Shown here: positions 51,631-59,298 of the stretch, piece after piece
Numbering within the stretch: the stretch's first letter is position 1
Layout of the letters: every line of letters starts with the position of its first letter
Origin: Dyadobacter sp. LHD-138
GTDB taxonomy: Bacteria > Bacteroidota > Bacteroidia > Cytophagales > Spirosomataceae
Reading direction: 5' to 3'
NCBI RefSeq assembly: GCF_030929615.1
Contig: NZ_JAVFVU010000034.1
Span: 1 to 64,000 of the forward strand
DNA: 64,000 nucleotides
Notes under the pieces: generated by a model
The model's input: only the letters and a program-made list of their open reading frames with translations
What the model was told of the DNA's origin: nothing
The model's database searches: none
Position numbers and translations under genes: made by a program

Positions 51631-52938
51631 TTACAACCTTACAATTTCTGCTCCGATTGCATTCAGACGGGTATCGATATTTTGATATCCGCGGTCAATT
51701 TGTTCAATATTGTCAATGATACTCACACCTTTCGCTGACATGGCTGCAATAAGCAGCGCAACGCCTGCACGAATATCGGGCGAGGTCATACGAATACCTC
51801 TCAGCTGTGTTTCGCGGTTGTGGCCGATCACCGTGGCACGGTGCGGATCACAAAGGATAATCTGCGCGCCCATTTCGATCAGTTTATCGACAAAGAACAA
51901 ACGGCTTTCGAACATTTTCTGGTGAATAAGGACCGTTCCCTGTGCTTGGGTTGCCGTTACCAGTACGATACTTAGCAAATCAGGTGTAAATCCTGGCCAT
52001 GGCGCATCAGCAACAGATAAGGTAGAACCATCCAGATAGTTTTCCATCCGGTATTTTTCCTGTGCAGGAATGAAAATATCATCTCCGCGGAATTCCATTT
52101 GAATACCCAGTTTCTGGAAAACCTCAGGAATAATCCCCAGCTGCGGAATCTGGCAGTTTTTGATCGTAATTTCCGACTGTGTCATCGCAGCCAGACCGAT
52201 AAAGCTACCGATTTCAATCATATCAGGCAGCATGGTATGCTCCGTGCCTGTTAATTCGCTAACCCCTTCAATAATCAATAAGTTGGAAGAAATACCAGAG
52301 ATTTTGGCCCCCATGCGGTTCAGCATTTTACAAAGCTGCTGCAAATAAGGTTCGCAGGCCGCGTTGTAAAGGGTTGTAGTTCCTTCCGCCATAACCGCTG
52401 CCATCAAAATATTTGCCGTTCCGGTTACAGAAGCTTCATCCAAAAGCATGTAAGCGCCTTTCAGGTTTGCTGCGTCAACACGGTAAAATCCTCCGTCTTC
52501 TTCGTCATAGCTGAATGTTGCACCCAGTTTTTCAAAACCGATAAAGTGCGTATCCAAACGTCTTCTACCAATTTTATCCCCACCCGGACGCGGGATTCTT
52601 CCTTTGCGGAAACGCGCCAGCATCGGCCCAAGCAACATCACCGAACCACGTAAAGCGGCCGCCTTTTGACGGAAAGCATCGGATTCAAGATAATCCAGAT
52701 TGATATCATTCGCCTCAAAACGAATGGATGATTCACTTAAACGGGTTCTGCGAACGCCCAGATCTCCCAAAAGATCAATAAGCTGGTTGACGTCGCGGAT
52801 ATTTGGAATGTTATGTATCGTAACCGGTTCCTTGGTAAGAAGTACGGCACAAATAATTTGCAATGCTTCGTTTTTGGCACCCTGAGGTACTATTTCACCT
52901 TTCAGGCGTCTGTCTCCTGTTATTTTAAATGAAGCCAT
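51631..52938 (-). CDS. murA: UDP-N-acetylglucosamine 1-carboxyvinyltransferase
   Basis: A 435-residue enolpyruvyltransferase for the first committed step of peptidoglycan synthesis. Lys22 and Asn23 (QGAKNEAL) match the catalytic residues. The flexible loop reads RPGGDKIGRRRLDTH: Asp at 121 occupies the position of E. coli Cys115, the residue alkylated by fosfomycin. Asp at this site is known in several naturally fosfomycin-resistant bacteria, so resistance is predicted. Later motifs are DMIEIGSFI and SPDIRAGVALLIA. It is downstream of a DUF4290 gene with a shared promoter. Confidence 0.96.
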   Translation of the reverse strand: MASFKITGDRRLKGEIVPQGAKNEALQIICAVLLTKEPVTIHNIPNIRDVNQLIDLLGDLGVRRTRLSESSIRFEANDINLDYLESDAFRQKAAALRGSVMLLGPMLARFRKGRIPRPGGDKIGRRRLDTHFIGFEKLGATFSYDEEDGGFYRVDAANLKGAYMLLDEASVTGTANILMAAVMAEGTTTLYNAACEPYLQQLCKMLNRMGAKISGISSNLLIIEGVSELTGTEHTMLPDMIEIGSFIGLAAMTQSEITIKNCQIPQLGIIPEVFQKLGIQMEFRGDDIFIPAQEKYRMENYLDGSTLSVADAPWPGFTPDLLSIVLVTATQAQGTVLIHQKMFESRLFFVDKLIEMGAQIILCDPHRATVIGHNRETQLRGIRMTSPDIRAGVALLIAAMSAKGVSIIDNIEQIDRGYQNIDTRLNAIGAEIVRL

Positions 52939-52994
52939 ATGTAGTTGCAGGCGGTAGTATGGAAGTTAAACCGGTTGAGAAAAATAGCCGGATA

Positions 52995-53723
52995 TCAGAT
53001 TCCAGGCTTTTTGCGATTATTATTGTTGTTATTACGATTGTTATTATTGTTGTTGTTCCTGCCTGCAAATTTATTATTAGGCCTGTTCCGGTTGTTGTTG
53101 TTCTGATTGTTGGGCCCCTGACGCTCCTGACTTGGCTGTGCTTTGAAGCCACCTCCGGAATGACTTCCACGGTTTCTGTCCTGATTGCTGTTACGATCTT
53201 TTGGCGCAGCATCAACTGGTCCGTTTTTACGGATATAATCAATTTCTTCTTTCAGCTGGCCTTTTGTCAAAAGTTCAAGCTGTCCGATCAGCACGTGATC
53301 CTCGGGATTATCTTTGTTCCAGGTATTGAAAAATGAACGCATCAGTCTGAAAACGTAAGACACAAAAGCCAGACGATCCTCCGGATTTTCAGTCTGAACC
53401 GCTTTCTGGATCAAAAGGTCAATGTTTCGCCCGTAGTGACGGTACATCAGGTTGTGCTGATTGTAGCCAACTTTAAGCGGTTTTTTACCAAGAGACTCCG
53501 GAGACGGAGGCGGATACGGGCTATCCACATCAAGTTTAAATCCGGACATGATGTAAAGATCATCCCAGAGTTTATTTGTATAGTCCTGATTATCCCTCAT
53601 GTTCGGATGGATCTGACGCATGAGTTCAACCAATATGTGCGCGTAGAGATTGCGTTTTGCCTTATCCTCCATCTTTACGATGTGGTCGGCAAGTTTTTGT
53701 ACGTTGCTACCGTATTCTTTCAA
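52995..53723 (-). CDS. DUF4290 domain protein with Asn-rich disordered tail
   Basis: A 242-residue protein. Residues 1-175 are a helical DUF4290 domain (SNVQKLADHIVKMEDKAKRN, NQHNLMYRHYGRNID). From about 176 the tail is a low-complexity Asn/Arg/Gly/Gln region, including runs of five to seven Asn, predicted to be disordered. The domain is unique to Bacteroidota and commonly found beside murA; its job is unknown. A -7 promoter element precedes it. Confidence 0.85.
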   Translation of the reverse strand: MKEYGSNVQKLADHIVKMEDKAKRNLYAHILVELMRQIHPNMRDNQDYTNKLWDDLYIMSGFKLDVDSPYPPPSPESLGKKPLKVGYNQHNLMYRHYGRNIDLLIQKAVQTENPEDRLAFVSYVFRLMRSFFNTWNKDNPEDHVLIGQLELLTKGQLKEEIDYIRKNGPVDAAPKDRNSNQDRNRGSHSGGGFKAQPSQERQGPNNQNNNNRNRPNNKFAGRNNNNNNNRNNNNNNRKKPGI

Positions 53724-53746
53724 GAGCTTCGAAGATTTTTAGATGA

Positions 53747-53754
53747 CAAAAATA
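53747..53754 (-). promoter_or_regulatory. TAnnTTTG -7 element for DUF4290-murA operon
   Basis: TATTTTTG on the minus strand, 24 bp before the DUF4290 ATG at 53723; predicted leader about 19 nt. The -33 match is poor. Confidence 0.5.
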
Positions 53755-53791
53755 AGAAGTTTTTATGGAAAGTAAAGGTCGGTGTAAACAG

Positions 53792-53856
53792 AAGTCGGGA
53801 TTGAAAAATAGTAATTCATCAAATAAATACGGGAATTACGAAATATATCCCGACTT
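53792..53856. repeat. 65-bp two-part inverted repeat
   Basis: AAGTCGGGAT (53792-53801) pairs with ATCCCGACTT (53847-53856); inside, GTAATTC (53811-53817) pairs with GAATTAC (53833-53839). It forms a hairpin with an internal loop. It sits in the 233-bp gap between two leftward transcription units, without a T-run on either side. Confidence 0.7.
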
Positions 53857-53956
53857 AACGCTCCAAATCCGAATGGACGATGCAGTATCTTATTCCTATA
53901 CCTAACGAAAAAGGTGTAAAGATTCGTGAGCGAATCCTGATTTATTAAAGGGCGTG

Positions 53957-55147
53957 CTATTTGACCAAATTGGATAGCGTCAATATCTTCATTTTAAAGC
54001 CTTGCTGAGGAACAAGATTAAGCCAGGACGCTATAATGAAGGCAATCAGCAAATATTTTAGCGGATTTGTAATTTTTTCGGCGTGTACCGATAAAAGGAT
54101 GCCGTTTAAAATGAGAAAAGAAAAAGGTGAAAGCAGGCGATAACCCGGTTCATCAAACGGACTGAAAATACGTATGATGAAAAGGAATAAAAGATAGGCA
54201 ATGGCGATAATAGGAAAATGAAAAATAATGCTGACTGATTTTTTCTGCCAGAGATGATTCCGAATAGTCTGTTGTATTATTAAAACTAAAAGTGACACCT
54301 GAATCATCAGACCCAGGCAAAAGAGGATGTCGATCGTTGAAAAATCGGTATTCCGGATCATCAATAACGCGTTCAGTAATCCTCTGGTGAAAGCATTTAA
54401 ATTTTCGATGACACGAATTGTCGTTCCAAGCCGGCCCCCGCCAAACCACTCGTCACTCATATTAAAATTGACCCACAAGTAGCCTCCAAAGAAAATTGCC
54501 CAGCCGAAAGCCAGGGCTGTGTACAAGAATGTTTTTGATTTTTCTTTTCTCGCAAGGCAAATTAAGGCGTAGATGAAAGTAATCGGGATGATAAAAATAC
54601 CGGCGTAGCGGGTTAAGATCAGGAATAGCCCAAGACTGAAAACATAAAGGATCCTTCTTTTTTGCAGATTTTCGCCTGTATCTAATTGGGAGAAATGATA
54701 AGTCCAGCAAAATAATATCACAAGAAATAAGGGTTCGGACCAACTGTGTACCCACAGTTTTAGAAAGGAACCGATCAACAATATACATGCGATGATGGTC
54801 GCCTTATGATTTCCAAACCTGCGTTTCAGGCAGATGATCCAGATCGCTGAGGCAATCAGGTTGACGAGTTTGGAGGCGACCAGAACATTTGTTTTGGTAA
54901 GAAAGGAAACCATTGCAATAGCCAGTGGATAACCGGGAGGAAAGGTACTGTTCCAGATGTATTGCTTGTTTTGAAAAATAGAATAACCTCGGCCCAATAA
55001 AATGTTATGTGCTGATTCAAGATAATAGTGGGAATCTATTGTGGTGTAATGGTTTGGATTTATACCGGCGAGCAATACGATCATACCGCTTTGAAGGAGC
55101 CAGATGAAAGTGGATGCATAGCCGGAGATGTTAGATGAAATCCGCAT
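53957..55147 (-). CDS. polytopic membrane protein, GT39/ArnT-like glycosyltransferase candidate
   Basis: A 396-residue protein with eight to ten transmembrane helices. Early SHYYLESAHNILLGRGYS with the Asp-containing DSHYYLES (DD/DE-type lumenal site in GT-C enzymes), then NSTFPPGYPLAIA, and LTRYAGIFIIPITF. This pattern fits a GT-C family dolichyl/undecaprenyl-phosphate-sugar transferase, but the match is by appearance only. It starts one base past the porU2 stop, so the two are translationally coupled. Confidence 0.6.
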   Translation of the reverse strand: MRISSNISGYASTFIWLLQSGMIVLLAGINPNHYTTIDSHYYLESAHNILLGRGYSIFQNKQYIWNSTFPPGYPLAIAMVSFLTKTNVLVASKLVNLIASAIWIICLKRRFGNHKATIIACILLIGSFLKLWVHSWSEPLFLVILFCWTYHFSQLDTGENLQKRRILYVFSLGLFLILTRYAGIFIIPITFIYALICLARKEKSKTFLYTALAFGWAIFFGGYLWVNFNMSDEWFGGGRLGTTIRVIENLNAFTRGLLNALLMIRNTDFSTIDILFCLGLMIQVSLLVLIIQQTIRNHLWQKKSVSIIFHFPIIAIAYLLFLFIIRIFSPFDEPGYRLLSPFSFLILNGILLSVHAEKITNPLKYLLIAFIIASWLNLVPQQGFKMKILTLSNLVK

Positions 55148-55148
55148 A

Positions 55149-58103
55149 TCAATGCATCCAGATTAATTTTCCGCGCAACCCGTTTTGTACATCTTGTGAG
55201 GATGTTTCGAATTTTTTATCCGGTTCGATCCGGTAAATATAAATGCCAGCTGGTATGGTCGTTGGCTGCCAGATATGCTCGTTTTTACCCAAATGAGACT
55301 GAATTTCTTGCTTGTACACCAATGTTCCCTGATTATTGAAAACAGAAACGGTCCATTTTTCGGGAAGAATCAGGCCGTCAATGTCGAGGAAAAAACGGAA
55401 TTGCTCATGCGATGGATTGGGAGAAACACCGGCATTGACTATCTGCGCAGGCTCGGAATCATTGCTTTGCGGCAAGATGAATTCAGTTTCAAAAGCATTG
55501 TTGTCTTCGTTCTCCTCCGGTAAAAGCTGCTCTGGGTCAATGGCGAAATGCCATTTTTCTGTTCCTGATTTTAAGCCTGTATTTGGGAATGTAAAGGTCA
55601 GTGTGTCGCGGTAAGGAGTAGCTGGACGGGAAAATGTATAATCAAAAGTGACATGGTTATTGACCCGCCGAATAGAAATTTTGTAATGCTCATTCCTGAA
55701 TCTACCATTATTTTGGATCCCGATTTTAACTTGTATGGAATCACTTTGCGTCGTAAGTGCTTTTCCTGCCGGATCAGAAAATTGTAATAAATCGGGGTTC
55801 CAGGTATAATCCGGTAGTCTTGCCGGGAAAATACGAATGGCCGGATCGCCAAGCAAGTTCATTTGTTGTGCCGTTATGCCATCGGATAAGGTGGGGAATC
55901 TGACGATGTTTCTTCTGATTGCTTCCCGTTGTATAACCCCAAAAGGTTCGCTCATAAAAAGGCTGTCGGCCAACACTTCATAAAATGCATCGGAATAATG
56001 TTTCAGTGACGAGGTAACGCCATTGTGTGTATGGGCCAAAAATAAAATGGCGCCTTTCCCGGGTGCGAGAATCCAGTCGTTGCTGATGGCGGGTGTGGTG
56101 TAATAAATATTTCCCATCGCACAGCCATTAACCAGAACCGCGGGGTAAAACGGTGCATTATTATAGTTTCGGTTTTTGTTTGAAGGGGTTCCGATGTCAA
56201 TGTCATTGGCCGTCAGACCGGAATGTCCATACAGCGTCAGGAGTGCTATACCCCGATTAACGATCGTATCAATGGGAAACAATTCAACCGGCTCATCCGT
56301 TTTCTTGGATAGCGTCCGGACGTAGGCGCCCAATGAAGACGACGTTATTCTTTTCTCAAAAGACTGCACATATTCCCGGAAAACTTCGCGCTCCGCAGTG
56401 CTGTGTCCTCCACTCAGGTGAAGAATGTTTTTCCGCCAGTCTGCCACACTGGGCTGGGATTCAAAGGTTTTGACTTTTTGCAAATAATCAAAAACATTTT
56501 GGGCAGTCGCGGCATTAACCCGCCCGACGGGTACGAGTGGCAGGTAAACAGAAGAATCTCCCAATCCCATCGCGAGCGCAATATCGGAACCGGGCCAACC
56601 GGCATTGGGAATCATATCATTTTGCCGGGCCTGGGACTGATGACGGGTGGTTTGCGGATCGATGGATTTCCCAAGCAAAAGAACAAACTGTAAAGCTGCA
56701 TTTTTGTGAAAGAACGATATTGCATTGCGGATACCCAAAGGGCCGGGTTCGCCATAGTTAAACTGATCGAAAATTTCTTCGCTGTTGAGAATCATAGGCT
56801 GAAAACGCCCACCCGTTGCCGAAGCACGATAATCGGCATAATCACGGACTGGATCAGAACTTCCCTGGACCGCATTTCTGACCAACGGGTGGCTAATGAT
56901 CAGATAATTGGTTTGTAGGCCGATCGATTTAAATTTTACCAGGCGAGATACCGGAAGGGGTAAATAATCTTTGTATGCGATAACCCGACTGGCTCCGTTC
57001 AGGGAGAGCAAGGTATCCCGGGAAGTCAATTTTTTTAGATTATATGGATCAGAGCAGTCATAAAACTGCCAGTTTTGACCATTTTTAATGATGGCATTTT
57101 TTTGTGCAAGCACTTTATCAAAGGAAAATGCTTTTTGAAGGCCCGTTGCCGGTAATGAAATTTGCTGCGGATAACGCCATTTAATATAGGAAACAGAAAT
57201 TGACCCGGTATTACCGAGGGGCGTAATCGTTATGACGACCTTTCCGTCGGCTGAAATATCTTTTTGATTGCGTGAAATGTTAAACAAAGCTGAATTGTAA
57301 TCCGATAAAAACAGGGTGTCGGGTTGTCTGCCGCTTGTTTTTGGATCACCAATAAAAACAGTTATCCGGTGTGCTCCTGCGGAACGGCCGACGAGTAATA
57401 ATGCCGCTTCGGCCTGTGCAGATTTTCCATCAACCGGGTTTTCCAGGGTAAGTCTTAACGTCTCCGATTGATTGTTTGACAACACTTTTCCCGTCCATCC
57501 TTCCCCGGTATCGTAGGTGGTGAGGGCCGTGCCGTTATCGTAATTGCTTCCCATTGGGTATAAATTGCCAGCGGGATATTCATCGGTCAGTAACTGTAAA
57601 ACCTCTTGGAAATGGTAGGAAGTAACTTCGTTCGAAGTTTTTGAATCGGACATTTGTATTCTCCTGCCAGCAGTTCCGTCTTTTTGATAGGTCAGAAAAT
57701 AGGCGGCCGTATCAGAGTACAGACTGTAAAAAGGGTGGGGCATAGCGGCTGGAGTTACGTAAAGAAGCGAGTCCAGGGCGCCGTCATTTCTTTCTCCGTA
57801 AAAGCAGATATCAATTTCGGGACCGTATTTTCCTTCCTTGTGATTTACTTCAATCGCTACTTCTTTTCCTCTTCTGAATAATTGTAAAGAAGAAAAATTG
57901 GTCTGATCAACTGGAAATCCTGCTTTAAGCAGATCGCCGGAGGTGATTTTGTAAAATCCGGTCTGGGCAACGGGAATGCGCAGGTAGGTTTGCGTCGTAT
58001 CAATCCATTCGTTGCCATACTTTTTTTGCGCAAAAACGCAAGCAGTGGATAGCAGGAGGAGCAGAAAGATTTTACCGGAATTGTGTGTGATGCGTTTATC
58101 CAT
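55149..58103 (-). CDS. T9SS sortase PorU2-like C25 peptidase
   Basis: A 984-residue C25-family protein. Signal peptide ends CVFAQ; the N-terminal beta-rich prodomain has AQTGFYKITSGDLLKAGFPVDQ. The catalytic domain has the His in TLYGHSGL and the Cys in VNGCAMGN. A CARDB-like domain (KIGIQNNGRFRNEHYKI) precedes a T9SS-type C-terminal domain beginning NAGVSPNPSHEQF. It matches the PorU2 subtype seen in Cytophagales, distinct from PorU at 42-45 kb. A second sortase may process a subset of cargo. Together with folA upstream and a GT-C protein downstream it forms a leftward operon. Confidence 0.85.
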   Translation of the reverse strand: MDKRITHNSGKIFLLLLLSTACVFAQKKYGNEWIDTTQTYLRIPVAQTGFYKITSGDLLKAGFPVDQTNFSSLQLFRRGKEVAIEVNHKEGKYGPEIDICFYGERNDGALDSLLYVTPAAMPHPFYSLYSDTAAYFLTYQKDGTAGRRIQMSDSKTSNEVTSYHFQEVLQLLTDEYPAGNLYPMGSNYDNGTALTTYDTGEGWTGKVLSNNQSETLRLTLENPVDGKSAQAEAALLLVGRSAGAHRITVFIGDPKTSGRQPDTLFLSDYNSALFNISRNQKDISADGKVVITITPLGNTGSISVSYIKWRYPQQISLPATGLQKAFSFDKVLAQKNAIIKNGQNWQFYDCSDPYNLKKLTSRDTLLSLNGASRVIAYKDYLPLPVSRLVKFKSIGLQTNYLIISHPLVRNAVQGSSDPVRDYADYRASATGGRFQPMILNSEEIFDQFNYGEPGPLGIRNAISFFHKNAALQFVLLLGKSIDPQTTRHQSQARQNDMIPNAGWPGSDIALAMGLGDSSVYLPLVPVGRVNAATAQNVFDYLQKVKTFESQPSVADWRKNILHLSGGHSTAEREVFREYVQSFEKRITSSSLGAYVRTLSKKTDEPVELFPIDTIVNRGIALLTLYGHSGLTANDIDIGTPSNKNRNYNNAPFYPAVLVNGCAMGNIYYTTPAISNDWILAPGKGAILFLAHTHNGVTSSLKHYSDAFYEVLADSLFMSEPFGVIQREAIRRNIVRFPTLSDGITAQQMNLLGDPAIRIFPARLPDYTWNPDLLQFSDPAGKALTTQSDSIQVKIGIQNNGRFRNEHYKISIRRVNNHVTFDYTFSRPATPYRDTLTFTFPNTGLKSGTEKWHFAIDPEQLLPEENEDNNAFETEFILPQSNDSEPAQIVNAGVSPNPSHEQFRFFLDIDGLILPEKWTVSVFNNQGTLVYKQEIQSHLGKNEHIWQPTTIPAGIYIYRIEPDKKFETSSQDVQNGLRGKLIWMH

Positions 58104-58139
58104 TTTTCCAACAGAAAAATCGGGAAGAGCACCACCCGT

Positions 58140-58655
58140 TTATTTTTTCAATGCTTCCTTTCTAATGTAAAGATTCATCGAAAAAGCATACTGATGGTGT
58201 TCATCCGTTTCGTGATAATCGGAAGAAATTAGCTTCCATTCGTCCCAGTCTACATTTGGGAAAAAGGCATCCCCATCAACCGTTGTGTGCACGATGGTCA
58301 GGTACAGTCTTTCAACCAAAGGCAGGGCCTGTTTAAAAACGGAAGCGCCTCCTAACACAAATACTTCGTTTTCGTCTTTAAGTAACGCAATACCATCATG
58401 TAAATCTTCAGCAAGTTCAGTATCAGCTGATTTTGCAACGTTCTGATTCCTGGTTAACACCACATTTCGATAGGAAGAATGTAAGGAGTCGGGTGCTTCA
58501 AAGCTTTTTCTGCCCGTCAGAAAGGCTTTTCCATCGGTTACTTTTCTGAAATGTTTCCACTCATCCGGAAGGTGCCAGGGCAGTCGGTTGTTTAGGCCGA
58601 TGACATGGTTTTCGCTCATGGCGGCAATGATATATAGGTGCGGTGCGTGTGACAA
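58140..58655 (-). CDS. folA: dihydrofolate reductase
   Basis: A 171-residue DHFR. IIAAMSENHVIGLNNRLPWHLPDEWKHF holds the conserved NADPH loop and catalytic Asp (in LPDEW), followed by GKAFLTGRKSFEA and VFVLGGASVFKQALPLVERLYLT. It reduces dihydrofolate for purine, thymidylate and glycine synthesis. The only in-frame upstream start is TTG at 58655; the internal ATG (residue 13) would remove the first beta-strand. Gene leads the folA-porU2-membrane protein operon. Confidence 0.93.
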   Translation of the reverse strand: MSHAPHLYIIAAMSENHVIGLNNRLPWHLPDEWKHFRKVTDGKAFLTGRKSFEAPDSLHSSYRNVVLTRNQNVAKSADTELAEDLHDGIALLKDENEVFVLGGASVFKQALPLVERLYLTIVHTTVDGDAFFPNVDWDEWKLISSDYHETDEHHQYAFSMNLYIRKEALKK

Positions 58656-58787
58656 ACGGATCAGATTTTGATGGTAAATATTTTCAAAATACGTCTATAA
58701 ATAGCAAACCAAAAAAAACACGCTTGTTTTTTGCCGGTCAAACCGGAATCTTACCACTCATCAAATGCCTGAAAAAATTTTTACATA

Positions 58788-58808
58788 GTACCTTGCATAG
58801 CAAAGTAC
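58788..58808. promoter_or_regulatory. putative PadR operator
   Basis: GTACCTTGC-ATA-GCAAAGTAC, a 21-bp near-perfect palindrome (8 of 9 arms match) that covers the -33 element of the PadR-operon promoter. Typical length and form of a PadR-family operator, pointing to autoregulation; the assignment is an inference. Confidence 0.6.
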
Positions 58809-58823
58809 CTGTGCATACCTTTG
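58793..58823 (+). promoter_or_regulatory. promoter of the PadR-PspC/GIN operon
   Basis: TTG (58793-58795) and TACCTTTG (58816-58823) are separated by 20 bp. Transcription would begin near 58828, about 67 nt before the PadR ATG. Confidence 0.65.
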
Positions 58824-58894
58824 TTAGCATAGAAGGTGGAAATCCTGTCTGTTAGCCATGAAATACATTTCATTAAGTAAAACATGAAACCGAT

Positions 58895-59260
58895 ATGAAT
58901 ATCGAAAATGCCCAAGTGCAGATGCGGAAAGGAATTTTGGAGTTCTGTATCCTGCACATCATATCCCGGGGGGAAGTATATGCCTCGGATATGCTGGATG
59001 AACTGACTTCCGCCCGGATGATGGTGGTTGAAGGCACCCTTTATCCGCTTTTGACGCGACTGAAAAATTCAGGCTGGCTGGACTATAAGTGGGTTGAGTC
59101 ATCCTCGGGGCCGCCGAGGAAATACTATGTTTTGACAGAGGAGGGGAAGATATTTCTGGATGCAATGCAGGAAACGTGGTTTGAACTGGCCGATTCGGTA
59201 CAGGCAGTCATTCATCGCACCGAAGAATTGAGTAAGGGTGATACGTCAAAAACTTCCTAA
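58895..59260 (+). CDS. PadR family transcriptional regulator
   Basis: A 121-residue PadR protein, group 2 size. Winged helix with QMRKGILEFCILHIISRGEVYASDML and the ARMMVVEGTLYPLLTRLKNSGWL recognition region, then the KYYVLTEEGKIFL wing and a C-terminal dimerisation helix. It lies first in an operon with a PspC/GIN protein. The palindrome overlapping its promoter fits autorepression. In Bacteroidota, this arrangement (PadR, PspC-DUF2807, DUF2807) is recurrent. Confidence 0.92.
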   Translation: MNIENAQVQMRKGILEFCILHIISRGEVYASDMLDELTSARMMVVEGTLYPLLTRLKNSGWLDYKWVESSSGPPRKYYVLTEEGKIFLDAMQETWFELADSVQAVIHRTEELSKGDTSKTS

Positions 59261-59298
59261 TCTAACTGATCATTTAAAGACCTTCGATTACTTCAATC

